DNA of 64,000 nt from Paraflavitalea sp. CAU 1676. Its GTDB lineage: Bacteria; Bacteroidota; Bacteroidia; Chitinophagales; Chitinophagaceae. The position numbers and the translations under genes are program-made. The notes under the pieces were generated by a model that saw only the letters and a program-made list of their open reading frames with translations, was not told the DNA's origin and searched no databases. The stretch is from contig NZ_JARHUJ010000004.1 in NCBI RefSeq assembly GCF_029223285.1, positions 372,001 to 436,000 on the forward strand, given 5' to 3'. Below are positions 27,268 to 36,449 of this stretch, piece after piece (the stretch's first letter is position 1; every line of letters starts with the position of its first letter).

Positions 27268-28495
27268 TGCCGCACCAACCGATCAGCACATGCTCAACAG
27301 GCCCACGAAGTCAAAGCTTATACGCATCACCACTGTTCCCGTGTCGCTGAAAGTGCTACTCCGCAGGCAACTGAAGTTTATGGCCGACCATTTTGAAGTG
27401 ATCGCAGTTTCATCTCCGGGTACTGAGCTCGACGATGTGCAACAGGCGGAAGGTGTGCGTACGGTAGCTGTCCCAATGACAAGGGCCATCACTCCCTGGC
27501 AGGATATCAGGGCTCTTTGGGGAATATACCGTTTGTTTAGAAAAGAGCGCCCCGCTATTGTGCATACCCATACTCCCAAAGCTGGATTACTGGGCATGAT
27601 AGCGGCAAAGATGGCAGGAGTGCCGGTACGCTTGCATACCGTGGCTGGCTTGCCCCTCATGGAGAAGAAAGGATTTACGCGCAGGTTGTTGGAGTTTATT
27701 GAAAAAGTTACCTACAACTGCGCTACGAAAGTATATCCCAATTCCGAACGGCTTGCTCAGTTTCTGATCGATCATCGTTTTTGTAAAACCACTAAGCTGC
27801 AGGTGCTGGGCAATGGCAGCAGCAATGGTATTGATACCACTCATTTCAAGGTTACCGCTGCGCTGGAAGCCGAAGCCCGCCAATTAAGAAGGGAGAAAGG
27901 TATTGCGCCCGGGGATTTTGTTTTTGTATTTATCGGGCGTTTGGTAAAGGATAAGGGCCTCGAAGAATTGGTAGCAGCTTTTACCGCCCTGCATACAAAA
28001 TACAAGGGCGTCCGGTTACTACTCGTTGGTCCGTATGAGGAAGCGCTGGATCCGCTGTCGGCACATACCATGCACAGCATTCAAAATGATCCGGCGATCC
28101 TGCAGGCCGATTTTCAACACGATATCCGCCCGTGGCTGATGGCAGGCCAGGTACTGGTTTTCCCTTCTTACCGCGAAGGATTTCCCAATGTTCCACTGCA
28201 AGCAGGATGCCTGAATCTCCCATCCATCGTTACCGATATTAATGGCTGCAACGAGATCATACAGCACAATCTCAATGGGCTTGTGATCCCGCCAAAAGAG
28301 GTGGCTGCCCTGCAGGCAGCCATGGAGCAACTGCTGACCGATCAGGCACTGTACGCGCACATGAAGCAACAGGCACGGGATAGGATCATTCAACGATACG
28401 ATCAGCAGCAGCTGTGGCAATTGCTGCTCAATGAATACCAGGAACAACTAAGCAAACATGAACTTGTACGCCCGATACTTCAAACGGCTCATTGA
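27263..28495 (+). CDS. Glycosyltransferase family 4, PglA/CapM-like
   Basis: A 410-residue GT-B fold transferase. It shows KLIRITTVPVSLKVLLRRQL, VHTHTPKAGLLGMIAAK and VRLHTVAGLPLM, typical of PglA and related enzymes that add the second sugar to an undecaprenyl-linked amino-sugar. The donor-binding domain has FIGRLVKDKGLEEL and FPSYREGFPNVPLQAG. The start is uncertain: ATG 27263 lies in a stem, and ATG 27290 (MLNRPTKSKL) fits family length better. The 3' end overlaps the PglC-like gene by 38 bases, so the two are probably coupled. Confidence 0.85.
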   Translation: MSAAPTDQHMLNRPTKSKLIRITTVPVSLKVLLRRQLKFMADHFEVIAVSSPGTELDDVQQAEGVRTVAVPMTRAITPWQDIRALWGIYRLFRKERPAIVHTHTPKAGLLGMIAAKMAGVPVRLHTVAGLPLMEKKGFTRRLLEFIEKVTYNCATKVYPNSERLAQFLIDHRFCKTTKLQVLGNGSSNGIDTTHFKVTAALEAEARQLRREKGIAPGDFVFVFIGRLVKDKGLEELVAAFTALHTKYKGVRLLLVGPYEEALDPLSAHTMHSIQNDPAILQADFQHDIRPWLMAGQVLVFPSYREGFPNVPLQAGCLNLPSIVTDINGCNEIIQHNLNGLVIPPKEVAALQAAMEQLLTDQALYAHMKQQARDRIIQRYDQQQLWQLLLNEYQEQLSKHELVRPILQTAH

Positions 28496-29075
28496 TTTCC
28501 TCTTGGCGCTGCTGGCTTTCACACTCCTGCTGCCCGTCATAGGTTTTATCACATTATTACTATTGATGGCAAACCGGGGTGAGCCCTTCTTTTTTCAGCG
28601 TCGCCCGGGGCGGCATGGCCGTATATTCTGGCTGGTGAAGTTTCGGACCATGAACAACCGGAAAGATGCGGCCGGCCAGCTGCTGCCCGATGGGGTTCGC
28701 CTTACGGCGGTAGGACGATTTATCAGAAAGACCTCGCTGGATGAATTGCCGCAACTGATCAATGTGATCAAAGGCGATATGAGCCTGATAGGCCCCAGGC
28801 CTTTACTGGTCGAATACCTGCCTCTCTACAGCCCCGTGCAAAACAGACGCCATGAAGTACGGCCAGGAATCACTGGCTGGGCACAGGTGAATGGCCGCAA
28901 TGCCATTGGCTGGGAAGAAAAATTTGAACTGGATGTTTACTACGTGGATCATATCAGCTCGCAGCTCGATGCCAAAGTGATCCTGCTAACAATAAAGAAA
29001 GTTTTCAAAACAGAAGGTATCAGCCAACAGGGACATGCCACCATGCCTGCCTTTAAAGGAGCCAAACAAGTATGA
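28458..29075 (+). CDS. PglC-like phosphoglycosyltransferase
   Basis: A 205-residue small-type phosphoglycosyltransferase that moves a phospho-amino-sugar from UDP to undecaprenyl phosphate to start repeat-unit assembly. One re-entrant membrane helix occupies residues 9-36 (LIDFLLALLAFTLLLPVIGF). Catalytic-domain motifs follow: FFQRRPGRHG, LVKFRTMN, the DELPQLINVIKGDMSLIGPRPLL core and GITGWAQVNGRN. Length matches PglC rather than the longer WbaP/WcaJ. With PglE- and PglF-like genes nearby, UDP-diNAcBac or a related 6-deoxy amino sugar is the likely donor. Confidence 0.9.
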   Translation: MNLYARYFKRLIDFLLALLAFTLLLPVIGFITLLLLMANRGEPFFFQRRPGRHGRIFWLVKFRTMNNRKDAAGQLLPDGVRLTAVGRFIRKTSLDELPQLINVIKGDMSLIGPRPLLVEYLPLYSPVQNRRHEVRPGITGWAQVNGRNAIGWEEKFELDVYYVDHISSQLDAKVILLTIKKVFKTEGISQQGHATMPAFKGAKQV

Positions 29076-30037
29076 ATATACTCATTACATCGGCCGGACA
29101 AAGAGTGTCGCTGGTCAAAGCATTTAAGCAAGAGTTATCCAAGGTCTACCCCGGCTCAAAAGTATTAACAACGGATATGAGTCCGGAAATGAGCGCGGCC
29201 TGCAATGTGTCCGACGGATACATCCGGGTGCGCCGGGTAACTGATCCGGGATATATAGATGAACTATTGAGCATATGCCAGCAGCACCAGGTAAAAATGG
29301 TAGTGCCTACGATCGATACGGAGTTGATGGTATTGGCCCAGCACCGGGATCAGTTTACGGCGGAAGGCATCCACCTGATCATCTCCTCACCTGATTTTAT
29401 TGATCAGTGCCGTGATAAACGTAAGATCAACACCTTTTTTGAGGCTCGTGAAATTCGGGTTCCGGCTGCAATCGACAAGTACCAGCCCAGTTTCCCCCTT
29501 TTCATTAAGCCGTACAATGGCAGTTTGAGTGCCGACACCTATGTGGTCCATTCGCAAGCCGACCTAAGGGAAGAATTCCTTACCAATGAGCGACTATTGT
29601 TCATGGAATACCTCAGCAAGCAGGATCACGATGAATATACCGTGGACATGTATTATGATAAAGCAGGCGATGTGAAATGTATCGTGCCGCGCAAGCGGAT
29701 CCTGGTGAGGGCAGGCGAGATCAATAAAGGCATCACCAGCAAGAATGGGATACTGAAATACCTGCGCCATAAGCTGGCTCATATAGATGGGGCAGTTGGC
29801 TGTTTGACAGCGCAGTTCTTCCTTAATAAACAAACAGAAGAGATCACGGCGATAGAGATCAATGCGCGGTTCGGCGGTGGTTACCCGCTCAGCTACCATG
29901 CCGGTGCCAATTATCCCTTATGGCTGATCGAAGAGTATTTCCAGAACAGGCAGATCGAATACACCGAAGATTGGGAAGATCAGCTGCTCATGCTCCGCTA
30001 TGACGATGAAGTGCTTGTTCATGCAAATAGAAATTAA
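29072..30037 (+). CDS. ATP-grasp carboxylate-amine ligase-like protein
   Basis: A 321-residue ATP-grasp protein of the PylC/CarB-like type. An N-terminal Rossmann-like region (MNILITSAGQRVSLVKAF) with PTIDTELMVLAQ is followed by the ATP-grasp core FPLFIKPYNGSLSADTYVV and the metal-binding AIEINARFGGGYPLSYHAG. Such enzymes make amide bonds through acyl phosphates. Being between PglC-like and PglE-like genes, it may ligate an amino acid or other acid to the new amino group of the sugar. That would take the place of the PglD acetyltransferase, which is absent here. Confidence 0.82.
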   Translation: MNILITSAGQRVSLVKAFKQELSKVYPGSKVLTTDMSPEMSAACNVSDGYIRVRRVTDPGYIDELLSICQQHQVKMVVPTIDTELMVLAQHRDQFTAEGIHLIISSPDFIDQCRDKRKINTFFEAREIRVPAAIDKYQPSFPLFIKPYNGSLSADTYVVHSQADLREEFLTNERLLFMEYLSKQDHDEYTVDMYYDKAGDVKCIVPRKRILVRAGEINKGITSKNGILKYLRHKLAHIDGAVGCLTAQFFLNKQTEEITAIEINARFGGGYPLSYHAGANYPLWLIEEYFQNRQIEYTEDWEDQLLMLRYDDEVLVHANRN

Positions 30038-30683
30038 ACCCAATAGTTTTTTTGTCTTTGACCTCGATGATACCCTCTATCCCGAGATCGAGTTCCTGCG
30101 TTCTGGTTTCCGTGTGATAGCACGCCAGCTGGAACAAAGAACCGGTACGAACGTGTATGAAGAAATGTGGGTACGCTACCGGGCCGGTGAAAACGTATTT
30201 GCCTGGATAGCCGGTCAATATCAGGATCAATGGCCGGGGTTGACGGTTGCCCAGCTCCTGAAGATCTATCGGGAACACGAGCCTGAAATACAGCTCCGGT
30301 TGGGCGCCATCGATCTGCTGAACAGGCTGGCTGCCATGAAAGTTCCTGCCGGCCTCATTACCGATGGCAGAAGCATCACCCAACGCAATAAACTGAAGGC
30401 GCTTTACCTACATGATTATTTTACCGATACCATCATCTCCGAGGAGTTTGGGTCGGAGAAACCAGCTGAAAGGAATTATCGCTACTTCGAAGAGAAATAT
30501 CCCGGCAGGCAGTTTACGTACATCGGTGATAACACCACCAAGGATTTTCTGGCTCCGGCAAAACTCGGCTGGTTTACTTGTTGCCTCAAAAGCGATGGCA
30601 ATAACATACATACACAGGTATTCGATCTCCCATCCTGTCCTGCCGCTGTGATCAACTCATTTGATGAAATACAACTAACATGA
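30021..30683 (+). CDS. HAD-superfamily hydrolase
   Basis: A 220-residue HAD phosphatase. Motif I is FDLDDTLYPE with D14 and D16, motif II is GLITDGRS, and motif IV is YIGDNTTKDFLAP. The cap is a small helical type. The ATG at 30021 begins immediately before motif I; an upstream ATG at 30000 would overlap the ATP-grasp gene by 38 bases instead of 17. It probably dephosphorylates a small molecule or sugar phosphate linked to the ATP-grasp reaction. The substrate cannot be deduced. Confidence 0.82.
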   Translation: MQIEIKPNSFFVFDLDDTLYPEIEFLRSGFRVIARQLEQRTGTNVYEEMWVRYRAGENVFAWIAGQYQDQWPGLTVAQLLKIYREHEPEIQLRLGAIDLLNRLAAMKVPAGLITDGRSITQRNKLKALYLHDYFTDTIISEEFGSEKPAERNYRYFEEKYPGRQFTYIGDNTTKDFLAPAKLGWFTCCLKSDGNNIHTQVFDLPSCPAAVINSFDEIQLT

Positions 30684-31852
30684 ACCCGAAGATCTGGTTA
30701 TCCTCTCCCCATATGGGAGAAAAAGAACAGGCTTACGTACAAGAGGCATTCGATACCAATTGGATTGCTCCCTTAGGTCCTCATGTAAATGGATTTGAAC
30801 AGGACCTTAAGCATTTCCTGGGAGGTGATGTGGAAGTGGCGGCGTTGAGTTCGGGCACGGCAGCCCTGCACCTGGCGCTGGTGATCCTCGGCGTACAGGC
30901 AGGCGATGAAGTTATTTGCCAGTCGATGACCTTTGCCGCATCTGCCAACCCGATCGTTTACCAGGGTGCTACACCCATATTTGTTGACAGTGAAGAGCTC
31001 ACCTGGAATATGTGCCCGCAATTCCTGGAACTGGCGATTTGTGATCGCATCAGGCTCGGCAAGAAACCCAAAGCCATCATAGTAGTACATCTTTACGGTA
31101 TGCCGGCGCAGATGGTGGAGATCATGCGGATAGCCCGTCACTATGATATACCGGTCATTGAAGATGCTGCAGAAGCCCTGGGTTCAACCTACCAGGGAAA
31201 ACAGGTAGGAACATTCGGCGATATCTCGATCTTTTCGTTCAATGGCAACAAGATCATTACCACCTCCGGTGGCGGTGCGCTCGTATCGGCCAACGCCACG
31301 TATGTCAACAAAGCAAGATTCCTGGCAACGCAGGCCCTCGATCCGGCACCGCATTACCAGCATTCGCATATCGGATACAACTACCGTATGAGCAATATAT
31401 GTGCGGGGATAGGCCGTGGACAAATGGAGATATTGCCAGCACGTGTGCAAAGCAGGCGGGACAATTTCTCCTTCTACCAACGTGCATTCGGCGATATATC
31501 CGAAATACAGTGCGGGGTAGAGCCCTCCCCGGACTACCATTCCAACCACTGGCTTACCGTAGTGCTGATAGCGGGAGATCGCTTTACGCGCGAAGATCTT
31601 CGGCTGGCCCTTACGGCTGATAATATCGATAGCCGCCCTTTATGGAAGCCCATGCACTTGCAGCCCGTTTACGAGGGAGCACCTTACTACGGATACGATA
31701 CGGCTGAAAGGCTATTTAAGAATGGATTGTGTCTACCCTCCGGCTCCAACCTTACACACGAAGACCTCAACCGGGTGGTATCCCGCATCTATGAAACCGT
31801 TGCCATGCGGCAAACCTTCGAGGATCATACCTCCAAACTCATTTTTGAATAG
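30680..31852 (+). CDS. DegT-family aminotransferase, PglE-like
   Basis: A 390-residue PLP aminotransferase. N-terminal IWLSSPHMGEKEQAYVQEAF with IAPLGPHVNGFE is characteristic of PglE-type enzymes that make UDP-4-amino-4,6-dideoxy-GlcNAc. The Schiff-base Lys is K191 in SFNGNKIITTSGGG, and VIEDAAEALGS carries the PLP-pyridine Asp. It overlaps the HAD gene by four bases and is followed by the PglF-like dehydratase that would supply its 4-keto substrate. Confidence 0.9.
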   Translation: MNPKIWLSSPHMGEKEQAYVQEAFDTNWIAPLGPHVNGFEQDLKHFLGGDVEVAALSSGTAALHLALVILGVQAGDEVICQSMTFAASANPIVYQGATPIFVDSEELTWNMCPQFLELAICDRIRLGKKPKAIIVVHLYGMPAQMVEIMRIARHYDIPVIEDAAEALGSTYQGKQVGTFGDISIFSFNGNKIITTSGGGALVSANATYVNKARFLATQALDPAPHYQHSHIGYNYRMSNICAGIGRGQMEILPARVQSRRDNFSFYQRAFGDISEIQCGVEPSPDYHSNHWLTVVLIAGDRFTREDLRLALTADNIDSRPLWKPMHLQPVYEGAPYYGYDTAERLFKNGLCLPSGSNLTHEDLNRVVSRIYETVAMRQTFEDHTSKLIFE

Positions 31853-31930
31853 CTAAGCTACATAGCTTATCCAGCATCCTGAATAACCAACTTCCGCAGC
31901 TGATACATTCACTAAAAGTTACTAACGATT

Positions 31931-33931
31931 ATGAAGAAGTTGTTTTTTATTGCAAAATCAGTACCCAGGTGGGTAGTGTTGCTGGTCGACCTTGCTATCA
32001 ACGGCGCCTCTTTTTCGCTCTCTTATTTTATCGTAAAACAGTTTGAGTTTCACGAAATACTCAGGGGGCATTTTTTCATCTATACCGGGGTGTATGGGAT
32101 TATCGCGTTGCTCATTTTTTACTGTATGCGTATTCACACCGGCATTATCCGTTATTCGAATATCCATGATATGTTACGGATATTTATGGCGGTGGCACTT
32201 GTTAGTTTGCTGTACCCGGTGGCGATCGAATTCCTGGTGGCGCGGCGCTACCATATCCGCTCTCTGAATATGGCGGGTGTACTGATCGTTAATTTCTTTA
32301 TTGCGTCTTCGCTGCTTGTATTGATGCGCACTGTGGTAAGAGGATTTTATTATTATGTGAAGAGGACCACTACCGGTAGCAAAGAGAATGTGTTGATATA
32401 TGGCGCCGATACCGAAGCCATCCTGATCAAACAAGCCATCGAGTCGAGCCCCACCAATCAGTTTGTGATTGCAGGTTTCATTGAAACCGACGCCAGTAAA
32501 GTGAATTCTTACATACAGCAGGTAAAGATTTTCCATATCCGGGCACTCGGGTTGTTGAAGATGAAGAAGAATATAGACAAGCTGATCCTGATGAATAACC
32601 AGCTCACCGGACCCGACAAGAAGACGGTGATCGAAAAATGCCTCCAGGTAGGTATCAAGGTATTAACAGTGCCTCCATCTGATCAATGGGTATACGGAAA
32701 GCTGAGCATCCGTCAGATCCAGGAATTGCGCATTGAAGATCTGTTGCAAAGGGAGCCCATTGTGATCAACGATCAGAACATCAGTAACGAGTTGTCGGGC
32801 AAAAAGGTACTGATCACAGGAGCTGCCGGTTCCATCGGTGCAGAGGTGGTTCGTCAGGTATTGTCGTACCATCCCGAAACCGTGATCCTCTGTGACCAGG
32901 CCGAGTCAGACCTGCATGAAATGCAGCTGGAAGTTGAAGAAAAATACCCCGACATAAACATCCACATTTTTATAGCAAGTATTCGGGATCGCAACCGTAT
33001 GGAAATTCCTTTCCGGCAGTACAGACCCGATATCGTATTCCATGCCGCAGCGTATAAGCATGTACCCATGATGGAGAAGCATCCGGCAGAGGCCATACTT
33101 ACCAACGTGATGGGCACCAAGATCGTGGCCGATCTCGCCGTATTCTTCAACGTACACAAGTTCGTCATGATCTCGACCGATAAGGCGGTAAACCCATCCA
33201 ACGTCATGGGTACATCCAAGCGGATCGCAGAAATGTATGTGCAGTCGTTGAGCAACATCGTACAGAACAAGTCGGCCGAAGACATCGTGCACATCAATAA
33301 TTCCTGGAGCCGGCAGTTCATCTTCAATGCGATGCATTCCAAAACGAAGTTCATCACTACCCGCTTTGGTAATGTTCTGGGTTCCAATGGATCGGTGATA
33401 CCGAGGTTCAGGGCGCAGATAGAAGCGGGTGGACCGGTTACAGTAACTCATCCATTGATTACCCGGTTCTTTATGACCATTCCCGAAGCGGTGCAATTGG
33501 TGCTGGAAGCGGCTACGATGGGCAGAGGTTCCGAGATCTTTGTGTTCGACATGGGCCGGCCCGTCAAGATCACTGACCTGGCTACCAAGATGATCAGGTT
33601 GGCAGGCTTGATACCTGAGGAGGATATTAAGATTGTATACACTGGCCTGCGGCCGGGCGAAAAACTCTATGAAGAATTGTTGAACCGGGAAGAGAAAACC
33701 TTGCCTACGCACCACAGTAAGATCAAGATTGCGCGCGTGGTGCCTTGTTGCGACCAGTCGGTGATGGAGATCAACGAGCTGATCGGCATCAGCCGGCACG
33801 GCGACGATTATGAACTGGTGAAGAAAATGAAAGAACTGGTTCCTGAGTTCAAGAGCAATAATTCCGAATTTGAGGAACTGGATCATATAGAGATCAAGCC
33901 CGCATTGTTGCAACCGGAAGTGACCTATTAA
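31931..33931 (+). CDS. Membrane nucleotide-sugar 4,6-dehydratase, PglF/WbpM-like
   Basis: A 666-residue dehydratase that converts UDP-GlcNAc to the 4-keto-6-deoxy sugar. Four TM segments occupy residues 12-140. A CoA-binding-like domain follows, then the SDR domain with TGAAGSIG (G297-G303), STDKAVNPSN (D417/K418) and the MxxxK variant (M426/K430) in place of YxxxK. That replacement is normal for large WbpM/PglF/CapD enzymes. Together with the PglE- and PglC-like genes it forms the start of the lipid-linked repeat unit. It is the last gene of the polysaccharide locus. Confidence 0.92.
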   Translation: MKKLFFIAKSVPRWVVLLVDLAINGASFSLSYFIVKQFEFHEILRGHFFIYTGVYGIIALLIFYCMRIHTGIIRYSNIHDMLRIFMAVALVSLLYPVAIEFLVARRYHIRSLNMAGVLIVNFFIASSLLVLMRTVVRGFYYYVKRTTTGSKENVLIYGADTEAILIKQAIESSPTNQFVIAGFIETDASKVNSYIQQVKIFHIRALGLLKMKKNIDKLILMNNQLTGPDKKTVIEKCLQVGIKVLTVPPSDQWVYGKLSIRQIQELRIEDLLQREPIVINDQNISNELSGKKVLITGAAGSIGAEVVRQVLSYHPETVILCDQAESDLHEMQLEVEEKYPDINIHIFIASIRDRNRMEIPFRQYRPDIVFHAAAYKHVPMMEKHPAEAILTNVMGTKIVADLAVFFNVHKFVMISTDKAVNPSNVMGTSKRIAEMYVQSLSNIVQNKSAEDIVHINNSWSRQFIFNAMHSKTKFITTRFGNVLGSNGSVIPRFRAQIEAGGPVTVTHPLITRFFMTIPEAVQLVLEAATMGRGSEIFVFDMGRPVKITDLATKMIRLAGLIPEEDIKIVYTGLRPGEKLYEELLNREEKTLPTHHSKIKIARVVPCCDQSVMEINELIGISRHGDDYELVKKMKELVPEFKSNNSEFEELDHIEIKPALLQPEVTY

Positions 33932-34001
33932 CAGCCTGCATTTCCTGCCCGCGCAAACTTCAACATTCGGCATATGTAAAGACAACCACGAATATCATAT
34001 C

Positions 34002-36428
34002 ATGAAAGCATGCCTGCTTTTAGGCGTCCTGATCGGGTGCTTTGCAGGAACCGCCCGGTCGCAGCAGGAGATCAACAATTGGTTTTTTGGGTATAATGGA
34101 GGAGTGAACTTCAGCGCTGGCGCGCCTGCGGTGATCCCGGGCAGCCTGCGCAGTTGGGAAGGATGTTCATCGATCAGTGACAGGAACGGTAACCTGCTCT
34201 TTTATTCTGATGGCATTACGGTCTGGGACCGTAATCACCAGGTGATGGCCAATGGCGTCAACCTGAATGGAGATACATTGTCTACCCAATCCGTATTGAT
34301 CACAGCGCATCCGGGCGATCCCAACTTGTATTACGTGTTTACGGTAGCCAAAGAAGCTGAGCCAGAAGGCCTGCAGTATTCGATCGTAGATATGACATTG
34401 AATGGCGGTCTTGGTGATGTAGTGGCCGCACAAAAGAATATACCGTTGCTTACGCCGGTATGTGAAAAGATCACTGCCGTCAAGCACAGCAACGCAAACG
34501 ATATATGGGTGATCACCCATAAATTCGGATCGGATGAGTTTTATGTGTATGCGATCAATTGTGCGGGTCTTAATACTACCCCCATTGTTACACCAACAGG
34601 ACGTATTGCCGATAAGATCACCAACAGCATTGGCTACCTCAAAGCATCGCCCGATGGATCCACGCTTGCCATGGCCGGTTTTACATCGGTAGTAGAAGTA
34701 TTCAATTTTGATGCAACATCGGGAGTGGTGAGCTATCCGCGCGAGATTACCGGTAATCCTAACATGATCACCGGACCTTATGGTGTGGAGTTTTCGCCCA
34801 ATTCAAAATTGTTGTATGTTTCTGAATCGTACAACAACAACGGGTCCGGCGACTTCTTTGTTTACCAGTATAAAATTGAAACCCCCAATATTGTAGACTC
34901 CCGCGTGAAGATCGATTCGGGTTATGGTAATGCCGCAGGCGCCTTGCAGCTGGGGCCCGACGATCGCATATACATCGCTTATGATCACCAGCCTTTCCTC
35001 GGGGTTGTTTCCAATCCCGATGTAGAAGGCAAGGCATGTGGCCACGTGCGGCAATATGTGCCCTTGCCCGGCGTGGTGATCAGTGGAGTAGGGCTGCCTG
35101 CAGCAGTGGCAGGTTACAAAAGAACTTTATTGCCCGGTGATACTACGTTGTGTGAAGGAGAAAAGGTAGTTGCGCGGGTGAAGCTGCCCGGCACTACCTT
35201 TCTTTGGCAGGATGGTACCGTGCTCGACTCGATGGTGATGAATGCCCCAGGACTGTATTGGGTAGAGATCACTCACAATAATTGTAAATACAGAGACTCG
35301 ATCACCGTGATCTGGAAACCCAGGCCAGTAGTATACCTGGGTAAGGACTCATCCCTTTGTTCCGATAAGTTTCCTTTGTTATTGCAAACGGCAATACCGG
35401 GTGCCACGTATGCCTGGCAGGATGGCTCAATCGCCAATAGCTATAGTGTAACTGGCCAGGGCCTGTATTGGCTGGAAGCTACACTGAATGGTTGTAACGC
35501 AAGAGATAGCTTACTCGTAACATCGCGGGCAGTCACCACCTTCAGTCTTGGTAGGGATACGGCAATCTGCGAGGGAGCGCAACTGGTGAGCCTGATCCAG
35601 ACCAAATTCCCTACTTATAACTGGAATAACGGCAACCACACCAATACCATTACAATAAAAGATAGCGGTCTCTATTGGTGCGAGGCCATCAATCTCGAAG
35701 GCTGTGCCTGGCGCGACAGTATTCATGTCGCTGTGAACGCGCTGCCGGTATTCAGTTTAGGCAAAGACTCCATTCTTTGCGAAGGCAATACCTGGCTGCT
35801 CGATGTTGCGCAGGTTGGCGATCAGTTCCTCTGGCAGGACGGATCAAGCCAGCCACGATACCAGGTGCGGAAAACAGGGCAATATCATGTAGCGATAACC
35901 AGGCAGGGCTGCAAATGGGCTGATACCGTATCAGCAATCTATCGCATTAACCCACGCCTTGACCTGGGGCCAGATCAATATTTATGTTCCGGACGGCCAT
36001 TGGTGCTGGATCCGGATATTTCCATGCCCTATAAATGGCAAAACGGGAGCACCCAGCCATCCTATACAGTTACCGAACCCGGAACCTACTCTATATCGAT
36101 CACCACCGAATGCGGAACCTTTTCAGATGAAATCAAAGTGCTCAAGGGATCCTGCAAAGTAGCGATACCCAATGCGTTTACACCCGGAAAATCGCAGAAC
36201 AGCAGTTTCCGGGTTTTAAATGCGGGCGGGCTAAAAGGGTTTAGTTTACGCATTTTCAATCGCTGGGGACAGCAGTTATATTACTCCTCCGACCCGCTGA
36301 TGGGCTGGAACGGGTGCCTCGGAGGCGCTCAGCAGCCTGCTGGAACCTATGTGTATATGGTCGGTTATGTTGATGATGATTCAGGAAAGCCCGTATCCCA
36401 AAGAGGCGTGTTGACACTAATTCGATGA
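34002..36428 (+). CDS. Secreted T9SS type-B sorted protein with five Cys/Trp repeats
   Basis: An 808-residue secreted protein. A Sec signal peptide ends near residue 20. Residues 22-375 form a beta-propeller-like region starting NNWFFGYNGGVNFSAG. From residue 380 to about 716 lie five repeats of about 67 residues, each with DxxxC near the start, a W[QN][DN]G turn, and a second Cys before RDS or a similar motif. The C-terminal 90 residues (NAFTPGKSQNSSFRV to the RIFNRWGQQLYYS core and QPAGTYVYMV) are a gliding-motility type-B sorting domain, so export by the type IX system is expected. Function is unknown; adhesion is likely. Confidence 0.85.
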   Translation: MKACLLLGVLIGCFAGTARSQQEINNWFFGYNGGVNFSAGAPAVIPGSLRSWEGCSSISDRNGNLLFYSDGITVWDRNHQVMANGVNLNGDTLSTQSVLITAHPGDPNLYYVFTVAKEAEPEGLQYSIVDMTLNGGLGDVVAAQKNIPLLTPVCEKITAVKHSNANDIWVITHKFGSDEFYVYAINCAGLNTTPIVTPTGRIADKITNSIGYLKASPDGSTLAMAGFTSVVEVFNFDATSGVVSYPREITGNPNMITGPYGVEFSPNSKLLYVSESYNNNGSGDFFVYQYKIETPNIVDSRVKIDSGYGNAAGALQLGPDDRIYIAYDHQPFLGVVSNPDVEGKACGHVRQYVPLPGVVISGVGLPAAVAGYKRTLLPGDTTLCEGEKVVARVKLPGTTFLWQDGTVLDSMVMNAPGLYWVEITHNNCKYRDSITVIWKPRPVVYLGKDSSLCSDKFPLLLQTAIPGATYAWQDGSIANSYSVTGQGLYWLEATLNGCNARDSLLVTSRAVTTFSLGRDTAICEGAQLVSLIQTKFPTYNWNNGNHTNTITIKDSGLYWCEAINLEGCAWRDSIHVAVNALPVFSLGKDSILCEGNTWLLDVAQVGDQFLWQDGSSQPRYQVRKTGQYHVAITRQGCKWADTVSAIYRINPRLDLGPDQYLCSGRPLVLDPDISMPYKWQNGSTQPSYTVTEPGTYSISITTECGTFSDEIKVLKGSCKVAIPNAFTPGKSQNSSFRVLNAGGLKGFSLRIFNRWGQQLYYSSDPLMGWNGCLGGAQQPAGTYVYMVGYVDDDSGKPVSQRGVLTLIR
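35139..36147 (+). repeat. Five ~67-residue internal repeats in the T9SS type-B protein
   Basis: Five copies start at each DxxLC or DxxIC segment, for example DTTLCEG, DSSLCSD and DTAICEG. Each carries W[QN][DN]G, then GLYW or a degenerate version, and most have a second Cys. They are diverged from each other, so they are old domain duplications and not recent tandem repeats. Confidence 0.75.
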
Positions 36429-36449
36429 AAGTATAATCAACCCATTGTT

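Noticed and set aside
32906-33985. 359-codon open frame on the - strand
   Set aside because: It lies fully antisense to the well-supported PglF-like gene, and its translation (many His, Cys and Arg, no family pattern) looks like a shadow.
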